From Streptomyces finlayi (GTDB lineage: Bacteria; Actinomycetota; Actinomycetes; Streptomycetales; Streptomycetaceae), in assembly GCF_014216315.1 (NCBI RefSeq), contig NZ_CP045702.1:4588001-4652000 (forward strand): 64,000 bases of DNA, written 5' to 3'. Each line of letters begins with the position of its first letter. The stretch's first letter is position 1. The notes under the pieces are model-generated. The model made no database searches, was not told where the DNA came from, and was given only the letters and a program-made list of their open reading frames with translations. Positions 34,298 through 42,525 of the stretch are shown piece by piece. The position numbers and the translations under genes were made by a program.

Positions 34298-35854
34298 ATG
34301 GCCCAGCACGAGCATGTACGAGTGGCGGTGATCGGATCCGGTTTCGGGGGCCTCGGCGCCGCTGTTCGGCTCCGCCGCGAAGGCACCACCGATTTCGTCG
34401 TCCTGGAACGGGCCGGTTCCGTCGGCGGTACCTGGCGAGACAACAGTTATCCGGGCTGCGCCTGTGACGTACCGTCCCACCTCTACTCCTTCTCGTTCGC
34501 ACCCAACCCCGAGTGGCCGCGCACCTTTTCAGGGCAGGAGCACATCCGCGCCTACCTGGAGCACGTCGCCGACACCTTCGGGCTGCGCCCGCATCTCAGG
34601 CTCAACCACGAAGTGACCGTGATGCGCTGGGACAACGACGAGCTGCACTGGCGCATCGAGTGCGCCAACGGGGCCACGATCACCGCCGACGCCGTCGTCT
34701 CCGCGACCGGTCCGCTCTCCGACCCGAAGACGCCCGACATACCCGGGCTCGCCGATTTCCCCGGCAAGGTCTTCCACTCCGCCCGCTGGGACCACGACTA
34801 CGACCTCACGGGCAAGCGCGTCGCGATGATCGGCACCGGCGCCTCCGCCATCCAGATCGTCCCGGCCATCCAGCCCAAGGCCGCCAAGGTGACGCTCTTC
34901 CAGCGCACCCCGCCCTGGGTCATGCCCCGCATGGACCGCGCCATCAGCGGCGCCGAGAGGTGGCTCCACCGCACCCTGCCGCTGACCGGCACCGCGCGCC
35001 GCGGACTGCTCTGGGGCATAAGGGAGTTGCAGGTAAGCGCCTTCACCAAGCACCCGAACCAGCTCGGCCTGGTGGAGAAGATCGCCAAGTCCAACATCGC
35101 CCGGTCGATCAAGGACCCGGCACTGCGGGCCAAGCTGACGCCCTCGTACCGCATCGGCTGCAAGCGCATCCTGCTGTCCAGCGCCTATTACCCGGCGCTC
35201 GCCCAGCCCAATGTGGATGTGGTCGCCTCAGGTCTGACCGAGGTGCGCGGCTCCACGGTTGTCGGCGGCGGGGGCACCTCCCAGGACGGAGTCTCTGGGG
35301 GAGGTACGGAGACCGAGGTCGACGCGATCATCTTCGGCACCGGTTTCCATGTGACGGACATGCCGATCGCCGAACGGGTCGTCGGCGCGCAGGGCATCAC
35401 GCTCGCCGAGCACTGGAAGGGAGGCATGGAGGCGCTGCGCGGCGCGACCGCGGTCGGCTTCCCCAACTGGATGACGATCATCGGCCCCAACACCGGGCTC
35501 GGCAACTCCTCGATGATCCTGATGATCGAGTCGCAGCTGAACTACATGGCGGACTATCTGCGCCAGTTGGATGTCCTGGGCGGGCGCGCCGCACTCGGCG
35601 CACGCCAGTCGGCGGTGACGGCGTGGAACCACCGGGTCCAGGAACGGATGAAGCGCACCGTGTGGAACACCGGCGGCTGCACCAGCTGGTACCTCGACGC
35701 CGAAGGGCGCAACACCACGGTCTGGCCGGGGACGACGGCCGAGTTCCGCAGGGCGACGCGGTCGGTCGACCTGGCGGAGTACGAGGTGATCCGGGTAGCG
35801 AAGCCCGGGTCCGCCGAGGACGGCAAGGCACCGGCCGAGGAGGCTGTCGCATGA
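34298..35854 (+). CDS. Flavin-containing monooxygenase, Baeyer-Villiger type
   Basis: This 518-residue FAD/NADPH enzyme starts at the ATG at 34298 with GGGAGG upstream. It has the N-terminal FAD Rossmann motif VAVIGSGFGGLGAAVRL, the BVMO fingerprint FPGKVFHSARW (FxGxxxHxxxW) near residue 155, and the second dinucleotide motif MIGTGASAIQIVPAIQ. The C-terminal block FGTGFHVTDMP is also typical. BVMOs insert oxygen next to ketone carbonyls to make esters or lactones. Residues 324-336 (GGGTSQDGVSGGG) are an unusual Gly-rich insert encoded by a palindromic DNA repeat. The ATG of the next gene overlaps the stop, giving a three-gene operon with a hydrolase and an SDR. Confidence 0.88.
   Translation: MAQHEHVRVAVIGSGFGGLGAAVRLRREGTTDFVVLERAGSVGGTWRDNSYPGCACDVPSHLYSFSFAPNPEWPRTFSGQEHIRAYLEHVADTFGLRPHLRLNHEVTVMRWDNDELHWRIECANGATITADAVVSATGPLSDPKTPDIPGLADFPGKVFHSARWDHDYDLTGKRVAMIGTGASAIQIVPAIQPKAAKVTLFQRTPPWVMPRMDRAISGAERWLHRTLPLTGTARRGLLWGIRELQVSAFTKHPNQLGLVEKIAKSNIARSIKDPALRAKLTPSYRIGCKRILLSSAYYPALAQPNVDVVASGLTEVRGSTVVGGGGTSQDGVSGGGTETEVDAIIFGTGFHVTDMPIAERVVGAQGITLAEHWKGGMEALRGATAVGFPNWMTIIGPNTGLGNSSMILMIESQLNYMADYLRQLDVLGGRAALGARQSAVTAWNHRVQERMKRTVWNTGGCTSWYLDAEGRNTTVWPGTTAEFRRATRSVDLAEYEVIRVAKPGSAEDGKAPAEEAVA
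35273..35304. repeat. Streptomycete-type palindromic repeat inside the BVMO gene
   Basis: GCACCTCCCA and TGGGGGAGGTA form an imperfect stem separated by 11 bases (GGACGGAGTCTC region). CACCTCCCAG...CTGGGGGAGG repeats of this kind are scattered between genes in Streptomyces; here one lies in frame within a coding region. Confidence 0.5.
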
Positions 35855-36780
35855 GCAGGCTGCTGCGGCGCGAGGACGCGCCGCCCGTGCCCGTAGGCGA
35901 ACTGACCGCGGTCTCGGCCGACGGCTCGCGCCTCCATGTCGAACTGCACGGGCCCGAAGGCGCCCCCGCGGTCGTGCTCGCGCACGGCTGGACCTGCAGC
36001 ACCCACTTCTGGGCCGCCCAGATACGTGACCTCGCCGTCGACCACCGGGTCATCGCCTACGACCAGCGCGGACACGGGAGGTCGCCCGAGGGCGGTGTCG
36101 CCGGCTACAGCACGAACGCCCTCGCCGACGACCTCGAAGCCGTCCTGGCGGCCACGCTCGCGCCGGGGGAGAAGGCGGTACTCGCCGGGCACTCCATGGG
36201 CGGCATGACGCTGATGGCCGCCTCGCGGCGGGCCGGACTGCGGGAGCACGCGGCGGCGGTCCTGCTGTGCAGCACCGGAGGTTCGCGGCTGCTCGCGGAG
36301 TCGCTGGTCATACCCCTCAAGGCCGGTGCGGTCCGGACCCGGCTCACCCGCGCGGTCCTCGGTGCGCGGGCACCGCTCGGGCCGGTCACGCCGCTCTCGA
36401 AGAGGATCCTCAAGTACGCCACGATGGGCGCCGGTTCGGCTCCCGAACGGGTCGACCTGTGCGCCCGCATCGTGCACGCGTGTCCCCGGCGGGCGCGGGT
36501 GGCCTGGGGCCATGTGCTCGCCGACCTCGATCTGGACACGGGGGTACGGGAGTTGCGGGTGCCGACCGCCGTGATCGCGGGTGCGGAGGACCGGCTGACG
36601 CCGCCCGTACACGCGCGCGCCATCGCCGCGGGGCTGCCGCAGAGCCTGGGACTGACCGAGCTGACGGGCATGGGCCATATGACACCGGTCGAAGCGCCGG
36701 AGATCGTCACAGCGAAGATCCGCGAACTGGTGACCGAGTACGTCACGGTGGCCGCCACGGGCAAGGAGGAGGTCGCATGA
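35851..36780 (+). CDS. Alpha/beta hydrolase
   Basis: This 309-residue enzyme starts at the ATG overlapping the BVMO stop. The hydrolase fold shows the oxyanion region LAHGWTCSTHFW, the nucleophile elbow GHSMGGM (Ser near residue 117), the acid loop VIAGAEDRLTPP and the catalytic His in GMGHMTPVE. There is no signal peptide. Coupled to a Baeyer-Villiger monooxygenase, it most plausibly opens the ester or lactone that the BVMO makes. The order monooxygenase-hydrolase-SDR also resembles the start of the mycobacterial mymA operon (mymA, lipR, sadH). The substrate is unknown. Confidence 0.87.
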   Translation: MSRLLRREDAPPVPVGELTAVSADGSRLHVELHGPEGAPAVVLAHGWTCSTHFWAAQIRDLAVDHRVIAYDQRGHGRSPEGGVAGYSTNALADDLEAVLAATLAPGEKAVLAGHSMGGMTLMAASRRAGLREHAAAVLLCSTGGSRLLAESLVIPLKAGAVRTRLTRAVLGARAPLGPVTPLSKRILKYATMGAGSAPERVDLCARIVHACPRRARVAWGHVLADLDLDTGVRELRVPTAVIAGAEDRLTPPVHARAIAAGLPQSLGLTELTGMGHMTPVEAPEIVTAKIRELVTEYVTVAATGKEEVA

Positions 36781-37661
36781 GCAACAAGCGGAATCTCGAG
36801 GGACAGGTCGTCGTCGTCACCGGCGCGGCACGCGGGGTGGGCGAGCTGCTGGCCCGCAAGCTGTCGGCGCGCGGTGCGACGCTGGCACTGGTCGGCCTTG
36901 AGCCGGACGAGCTGAAGCAGGTCTCCGACCGGCTGCACGGGGAGAGCGACCACTGGCACGCGGACGTCACCGACCATGTCGCGATGGCCCGGGTCGCGCA
37001 GGAGGTCAAGCAGCGCTTCGGCAAGGTCGACGTGGTCGTCGCGAACGCGGGCGTCGCCGCGGGCGGGCCGTTCGTCGACTCGGACCCGGAGGCGTGGCGG
37101 CGGGTCATCGAGGTCAACCTGATCGGCGGGGCGGTGACCGGCCGGGCGTTCCTGCCGGTGCTCATGGAGAGCCGGGGCTACTTCCTCCAGATCGCGTCGC
37201 TGGCCGCGATCACCCCGGCACCGATGATGACGGCGTACTGCGCGTCGAAGTCGGGCGTCGAGGCGTTCGCGCACAGCCTGCGGGCCGAGGTCGGCTACCG
37301 GGGCGTACGGGTCGGGGTCGGCTATCTGTCCTGGACGGACACGGACATGGTGCGCGGCGCGGACGAGGACGACGTGATGCGGGAGCTGCGGCAGCGGCTG
37401 CCGTGGCCGTCGAACCGCACGTACCCGCTGGGCCCGGCCGTGGACCGGATCGTGGCGGGCATCGAGCGGCGTTCCTCGCACGTGTACGCGCAGTGGTGGC
37501 TCCGGGGGATGCAGTCGATACGTGGCTGTCTGCCGACGGTCATCGGGATCGTGGGGCAGCGCGAGATGGCGCGGTTCGGGGACCGTCTCTCGGGCGTCGG
37601 CACGGGTCTGGTGGGGGCCGGAGGCGCGGCTGACCAGGAGGCGCGCACGCAGAGTAAGTGA
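36777..37661 (+). CDS. Short-chain dehydrogenase/reductase
   Basis: This 294-residue SDR starts at an ATG overlapping the hydrolase stop. It has the cofactor motif VTGAARGVGELLA, NAG at VVANAGVA, the catalytic Ser in IASLAAITPAP and the YxxxK motif in AYCASKSG. The C-terminal third (WPSNRTYPLGPAVDRIVAGIE, RMQ-type ending) is extended as in SDRs that act on lipophilic substrates, with a hydrophobic segment that may touch the membrane. In the operon it could supply the ketone for the BVMO by oxidising an alcohol, or reduce a product. Confidence 0.88.
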   Translation: MSNKRNLEGQVVVVTGAARGVGELLARKLSARGATLALVGLEPDELKQVSDRLHGESDHWHADVTDHVAMARVAQEVKQRFGKVDVVVANAGVAAGGPFVDSDPEAWRRVIEVNLIGGAVTGRAFLPVLMESRGYFLQIASLAAITPAPMMTAYCASKSGVEAFAHSLRAEVGYRGVRVGVGYLSWTDTDMVRGADEDDVMRELRQRLPWPSNRTYPLGPAVDRIVAGIERRSSHVYAQWWLRGMQSIRGCLPTVIGIVGQREMARFGDRLSGVGTGLVGAGGAADQEARTQSK

Positions 37662-37701
37662 TCGAAATGCGCGGAATGTCCTGGCGTGTAAATCTGGTCG
37701 A

Positions 37702-37720
37702 GGCCCCGGCCAACGGGGCC
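37702..37720 (+). terminator. Hairpin after the BVMO operon
   Basis: GGCCCCG and CGGGGCC form a seven-pair stem with a GCCAA loop, 40 bases past the SDR stop and just before the next gene's ribosome-binding site. It may end the operon. There is no T-run. Confidence 0.4.
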
Positions 37721-37752
37721 ACCCCCACGCATCCCACATAGGAGTGAACAGC

Positions 37753-37944
37753 ATGGGCATCGCCGACCAGTTCAAGGACAAGGCGCAGGAACTTGCCGAC
37801 GAGGGCAAGAAGAAGACGGGCCACAAGAAGGGCGAGGCGCGCGAGCGTTCGTCCGAGCGGTCGGAACGGGGTCGGGAGCAGTCCGGCCTTCGCGACCGCA
37901 CCGAGGACATGACGGACGAGGCCCGCGAGCGCCTCGACCGTTGA
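37753..37944 (+). CDS. Small hydrophilic stress-type protein (63 aa)
   Basis: The ATG at 37753 has a GGAG site 11 bases upstream. The product, MGIADQFKDKAQELADEGKK at its start and RDRTEDMTDEARERLDR at its end, is extremely charged and probably helical or disordered. It resembles the short CsbD/antitoxin-like proteins that are common in actinobacteria and often induced by stress; the assignment is by composition only. A strong terminator follows at 38001. Confidence 0.65.
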   Translation: MGIADQFKDKAQELADEGKKKTGHKKGEARERSSERSERGREQSGLRDRTEDMTDEARERLDR

Positions 37945-38000
37945 TCTCCGCGGCAGCCTGAACCCTGCGCGCTTGCGCGTCCGCGCGCCCGCGCCTGTGA

Positions 38001-38030
38001 AGGGCGCACCCGGCTCACCGGGTGCGCCCT
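38001..38030 (+). terminator. Intrinsic terminator after the 63-aa gene
   Basis: AGGGCGCACCCGG and its perfect complement form a 13-pair stem with a CTCA loop, followed by TT. It separates the forward genes from the convergent tricorn gene, together with about 250 further GC-rich bases in which I see no gene. Confidence 0.8.
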
Positions 38031-38278
38031 TTCGCGTGCGCGAGGCCTTGTTCCCTCGGCCCGCCGAAGGTGCCCTCACGCGCGGGACGGGCTTGGATTC
38101 CGGATGGGGCTTCGTTCGGCTCGGCGCTCAGGATGCCCTCAATCGCCGGGCGGGCTTGATCTCGCCGGTCCCGGTCCCGGTCGTGAGGTGCAGGGCCCCG
38201 GGGGCGAGCAGGACTGGGGGCGAGGAGGACCGGGCCGGAGGAGGACCGGGCCGGAGGAGGACCCGGCCGCCCCACCCC

Positions 38279-41200
38279 CTACCGCGGCGGCAGCGGCGGA
38301 CGTCGCAGCATCGGGGCCGTCGCATACGCCGGCGGTGTCGACGCGGGGTGCTTCGCCAGCAGGCTCAACGCCACCCGCACCGCGTCGTCCAGCACCGCGT
38401 GACGGCCCTCCGCCCAGTCCAGCGGGGTGCGCAGCGCCTCCAGATCCGGCTCCACGCCGTGGTTCTCCACCGACCAGCCGTACGTGTCGAACCACGCGGC
38501 GTTCATCGGCACGGTGATCACCGTGCCGTCACCCAGACGGTGGCGCCCCGTCATTCCCACCACCCCGCCCCACGTCCGCTGCCCCACCACGGGCCCGAGC
38601 TTCAGCAGCCGGAACGCGGCGGTGATCATGTCGCCGTCCGAGGACGTCGCCTCGTCGGCCAGGGCCACCACCGGACCCCTGGGCGCGCTGGACGCGTACG
38701 AGACCGCCTGGGCGTTACGCGTCAGGTCCCAGCCCAGAATCCTGCGGGTGAGCTTCTCCACGACCAGCTCGCTGATGTGGCCGCCCGCGTTGCCCCGTAC
38801 GTCCACGATCAGCGCCGGCCGCGACACCTCCAGCCGCAGATCGCGGTTGAACTGGGCCCACCCCGAGCCGCCCATGTCGGGGATGTGCAGATACCCGCAC
38901 TTGCCGCCGCTCAACTCCCGTACGACGTCACGCCGTTTGGCCACCCAGTCCTGGTAGCGCAGCGGCCGCTCGTCGATCAGCGGCAGGATCGCGATCCGGC
39001 GCGGCTGCCCGCCGCCCGCCGGGCGGAACGTCAGCTCCACCGTCGTGCTGCCCGCCGCCGTCAGCAGCGGATACGGACCCGTCACCGGATCGACGGGCCG
39101 CCCGTCGACATGGGTGAGGACCGCGCCCTCCCTGATCCCCGTACCGGCGAGCGGCGAGCGCGCCTTGGAGTCCGAGGAGTCGCCGGGCAGGATGCGCTGG
39201 ATCAGCCACTCCCCGTCCCTGCACACCAGATTCGCGCCGAGCATCCCGATGGCCCGCTGGTAGTGCGGTGGCCCCTCGTTGCGGCGGGCCGGGGAGACGT
39301 ACGCGTGCGAGGTGCCCAGTTCGCCGAGGACCTCGCGCATTAGGTCGGCGAACTCGTCCGGGGAGGCGACCCGTTCGACCAGCGGCCGGTACTGGTCGAG
39401 CACCGCCGGCCAGTCGATGCCGCACATGTCCGGCTCCCAGAAGTAGGACCGGATGATCCGCGACGCCTCCCCGAACGCCTGACGCCACTCCGCCGGCGGG
39501 TCGACCTCGTGCAGGATGCGGCGCAGATCGAGATAGACCGTGGAGTCATTGTCACCGGCCTCGGTCGCCGGTACGGCCCTCAGCTCGCCCTCGTCCATGA
39601 CGACCAGCCGGCTCGCGTCGCCGCTGACCGCGAACCAGTCGAGGTGGTCGACGAGTTCGGTCTTCCGGGCCTTGGCGATGTTGAAGTGCTCCAGGGTGGG
39701 CCGCCCCGACATGTCGGCCGGGTTGGCGAACGTCTCGCCCAGCGCCCCGGAGATCGGCCAGCGCAGCCAGACGAGCCCGCCGCCGCTGACCGGGCGCAGC
39801 GCCGAGTACTTCGACGCCGAGACCGGGAACGGCGTCACCCGGCTCTCCAGGCCCTCGAACTCGACGCTGACCGCCGCTCCCTCGCCCGTACCTCCGTCGG
39901 CGATGTCCACCGGGTCGAGTCCGCCCGCCGCCGGGCGGCCGTCCGGCAGGAGGGCGAACGGCGACGGGGTGGCCGAGGACAGCGGGACGAGGTAGGGCCG
40001 GCAGCCCAGAGGGAAGGAGAGGTCGCCGGTGTGGACGTCGTACACCGGATCGAAGCCGCGCCAGGAGAGGAAGGCGAGGTAACGCCCGTCGCCCGTGAAG
40101 ACGGGGTTCTCGTCCTCGAAGCGGCCGTTGGTGACGTCGACGACGACGGGGGAGCCGGGGCCCGTGATCCGTGCGAGTTTGATCTGGCGCAGGGACCGGC
40201 CGACGCCCGGGTGCGACCAGGTCAGCCAGTGGCCGTCGGGTGAGAAGGCCAGATCACGGACCGGGCCGTTCGTGGAGCGGATCAGCTCGGTGACCTCCCC
40301 CGCGGGGGAGGCCTCGGCCACGGCTCGCACCAGATCGGCCCGGGTGGACCCGGTGCCGGCCGGCTCCACGGCGTCCGCGGCCACCGCCTCGGCGACCACG
40401 GCCTCCGCCGTCTCCAGGAGCAGCAGCCGTCCGTCGTTCGAGGCGATCGCGAGCCGCTCGCCCTCCGGGTCGGAGGTCATCTCCTCGACCCGGCCCAGCT
40501 GCCCCGCGGCCAGCAGCCGGGGTTCGCGGTCGCCGCTGGCCCGTGGCAGGTAGGCGATCTCGACGGCGTCGTCGCCGTTCACGTCCGTCACGTACGCGAC
40601 CTGGCCGCCGCTGCCGAGCATCTCGGGCAGCCGCACCCGGACCCCCGGGGTGTCGGTGATCGTACGGGCGGGGCCGTCGCGGTGCGTGAGCCAGTACAGG
40701 CTGCCGCGTACGGCGACGGCGCTCGCCCGGCCCGTCTCGTCGACGGACAGCGAGTCGACGTTGCTCGCGGCGGGCACCTGGTACGAGCGCCGCCCGGTCC
40801 GCGGTCCGCCGAGCCGTACCTCCAGCTTGCGGGGCCGGGCGTCCGGCGCTTCGAGGTCGTCGACCAGCCACACCTCGCCGGCGCACTGGTACACGACCCG
40901 GTGGCCGTCGCTGGAGGCGTTGCGGGCGTAGAACTGGTCGTGGTCCGTGTGGCGGCGCAGATCACCACCGTCCAGCGCGCAGGAGTACAGGTTGCCGACG
41001 CCCTGGTGGTCGGAGAGGAAGGCGATGCGGCGCCCGATGATCATCGGCGAGCCCAGGTGGCCGCCGATGTCCGGCAGCAGCCGCTCGCCGTGCAGCCAGA
41101 GCCGCCCCATCGCGCCGCCCCGGTACCGTTTCCACGCTGCCGGTTCGTGCGGCGGCGTACCGGTGAGCAGCAGGGTGCGCCGCTCCCCGTCGATGTCGGC

Positions 41201-41650
41201 GACCGCGATGTCGGAGACGGGGCCCCAGGGCAGCTTGCCGCCCGGGCTGCCGTCGGTGGGGACGCTGTAGGCCCAGGAGAAGTACGAGAACGGCTGGTTG
41301 TGCGAGGAGACGGCGAGGATCTGGGAGGAGTCGCCCGGATCGGGAGTCCAGCCGCAGACCCGGGCGTCGGTCGAGCCCCAGTAGGTGAGTCTGCGGGCGG
41401 CCCCGCCGTCGACGGGGGCCAGGTGGATCTCGGGGTCGAGCGTGCGCCAGGTCGTATAGGCGATGCGGCTGCCGTCGGGGGAGAAGCGCGGATGGCTGAC
41501 CCGCGTCCGGTCGACGGTCACCCGCCAGGCGCGGCCGGGTCGGTGCCCCGCCGGGGCGAGGGGGGAGACCCATAGGTCGTCCTCGGCCGCGAAGCACAGC
41601 AAGTCCTTGTGGAGGTGCGGGAACCGGAGATACGCGACGTCGTCACTCAC
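38279..41650 (-). CDS. Tricorn protease homologue
   Basis: This 1,123-residue cytosolic protease starts at a GTG at 41650 (SDDVAYLRFPHLHKDLLCF). The first 270 residues form a WD40-like six-bladed propeller (FSPDGSRIAYTTW), and a second seven-bladed propeller follows. Then come a helical region with LGTSHAYVSPARR (catalytic His), a PDZ-like domain (GIREGAVLTHVDGRPVDPVTG) and the catalytic core with GNAGGHISELVVEKL and DEATSSDGDMI (nucleophilic Ser). Tricorn degrades oligopeptides released by the proteasome into short peptides. A palindromic CCTCCCCCGCGGGGGAGG lies in its coding sequence at 40294-40311. Confidence 0.93.
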   Translation of the reverse strand: MSDDVAYLRFPHLHKDLLCFAAEDDLWVSPLAPAGHRPGRAWRVTVDRTRVSHPRFSPDGSRIAYTTWRTLDPEIHLAPVDGGAARRLTYWGSTDARVCGWTPDPGDSSQILAVSSHNQPFSYFSWAYSVPTDGSPGGKLPWGPVSDIAVADIDGERRTLLLTGTPPHEPAAWKRYRGGAMGRLWLHGERLLPDIGGHLGSPMIIGRRIAFLSDHQGVGNLYSCALDGGDLRRHTDHDQFYARNASSDGHRVVYQCAGEVWLVDDLEAPDARPRKLEVRLGGPRTGRRSYQVPAASNVDSLSVDETGRASAVAVRGSLYWLTHRDGPARTITDTPGVRVRLPEMLGSGGQVAYVTDVNGDDAVEIAYLPRASGDREPRLLAAGQLGRVEEMTSDPEGERLAIASNDGRLLLLETAEAVVAEAVAADAVEPAGTGSTRADLVRAVAEASPAGEVTELIRSTNGPVRDLAFSPDGHWLTWSHPGVGRSLRQIKLARITGPGSPVVVDVTNGRFEDENPVFTGDGRYLAFLSWRGFDPVYDVHTGDLSFPLGCRPYLVPLSSATPSPFALLPDGRPAAGGLDPVDIADGGTGEGAAVSVEFEGLESRVTPFPVSASKYSALRPVSGGGLVWLRWPISGALGETFANPADMSGRPTLEHFNIAKARKTELVDHLDWFAVSGDASRLVVMDEGELRAVPATEAGDNDSTVYLDLRRILHEVDPPAEWRQAFGEASRIIRSYFWEPDMCGIDWPAVLDQYRPLVERVASPDEFADLMREVLGELGTSHAYVSPARRNEGPPHYQRAIGMLGANLVCRDGEWLIQRILPGDSSDSKARSPLAGTGIREGAVLTHVDGRPVDPVTGPYPLLTAAGSTTVELTFRPAGGGQPRRIAILPLIDERPLRYQDWVAKRRDVVRELSGGKCGYLHIPDMGGSGWAQFNRDLRLEVSRPALIVDVRGNAGGHISELVVEKLTRRILGWDLTRNAQAVSYASSAPRGPVVALADEATSSDGDMITAAFRLLKLGPVVGQRTWGGVVGMTGRHRLGDGTVITVPMNAAWFDTYGWSVENHGVEPDLEALRTPLDWAEGRHAVLDDAVRVALSLLAKHPASTPPAYATAPMLRRPPLPPR

Positions 41651-41704
41651 CCCCCAATGCTTTCGGTGTGCAGGGCCCGCGGCAACTTGTGGTGCAGCCC
41701 ACAA

Positions 41705-41765
41705 GCGAAACGATTTCGTTTCGCTCCGGGGCGGAGGTACGGTTCAGGTGTACGAAACAGTTTCG
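41705..41765. promoter_or_regulatory. Two TetR-type palindromic operators
   Basis: GCGAAACGA-TT-TCGTTTCGC (41705-41724) is a perfect nine-base inverted repeat, and CGAAAC-A-GTTTCG (41753-41765) is a second, related dyad. Both lie between the tricorn start and the TetR gene and share the half-site CGAAAC. They are most simply the autoregulatory operators of the adjacent TetR repressor. The first could also affect the divergent tricorn promoter. Confidence 0.7.
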
Positions 41766-41833
41766 TTCGATGGGCTGGTGATCCACTCAGGATCGCCGGA
41801 CGATCGGCGGACGTACGGATGGGAGGTCGACAC

Positions 41834-42406
41834 ATGGCGCGCACCAGGCTCACGCCCGAGCGTGAGAGCGAGCTGTACGCCGCCGTCCTCGACCTGCTCC
41901 GCGAAGTGGGCTACGACGCCCTGACCATGGACGCCGTCGCCCAGCGCACCCACTCCAGCAAGGCCACCCTCTACCGCCAGTGGGGGAGCAAGCCCAAGCT
42001 GGTCGTCACCGCTCTTCGGCACAACAAGCCGGTGAGTCTCGCCGAGATCGACACCGGTTCGCTGCGCGGGGACTTCCACGCGGCACTCAGTCGTAGTGAC
42101 GACTGCCAGATGGAGAAGGACTCCGCCCTGATGCGGGGTCTGGGCCATGCCATCCACGAGAATCCCGATCTGCACCAGGCGCTGCGCGAGCTGCTGATCG
42201 AGCCGGAGATGACCGGCCTCGCAACGCTGCTCAACCGGGCCGTGGACCGGGGTGAACTGCGCGCGGACAATCCGGCGCTGAAATATGTTCCGCACATGCT
42301 GATCGGCGCTTTCGCCGCCCGGCAGCTGGTCGACGACCGCGCGGTCGACCAGGCGTATATCCGTGACTACTTCGACGCCGTGGTCCTCCCCGCCCTCGGC
42401 GTCTGA
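41834..42406 (+). CDS. TetR family transcriptional repressor
   Basis: This 190-residue regulator starts at an ATG with GGGAGG upstream. The N-terminal helix-turn-helix is VLDLLREVGYDALTMDAVAQ followed by HSSKATLYRQWGSKPKLV. The C-terminal ligand domain is helical and includes a TetR_C-type stretch (LHQALRELLIEPEMTGLATLL). Two CGAAAC/GTTTCG palindromes lie 70-130 bases upstream. The MMPL exporter gene follows 119 bases downstream on the same strand, so the repressor most likely controls itself and the exporter. The inducing ligand is not predictable. Confidence 0.9.
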   Translation: MARTRLTPERESELYAAVLDLLREVGYDALTMDAVAQRTHSSKATLYRQWGSKPKLVVTALRHNKPVSLAEIDTGSLRGDFHAALSRSDDCQMEKDSALMRGLGHAIHENPDLHQALRELLIEPEMTGLATLLNRAVDRGELRADNPALKYVPHMLIGAFAARQLVDDRAVDQAYIRDYFDAVVLPALGV

Positions 42407-42525
42407 CGTCCCCAGCTCCTCCCGCACGGCCCTCTCCCCGTAGCCCTGCCTGACACGCCGCTCTCGTCGTCGGGTGGTTCCTCACGCCCTTTTCCACTCA
42501 ACGACCTGACCGGGAGTACGCCCCC

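Noticed and set aside
40294..40311. Perfect 18-base palindrome CCTCCCCCGCGGGGGAGG in the tricorn gene
   Set aside because: It is in frame and could be chance in GC-rich coding DNA. I mention it under the gene but do not claim a function.
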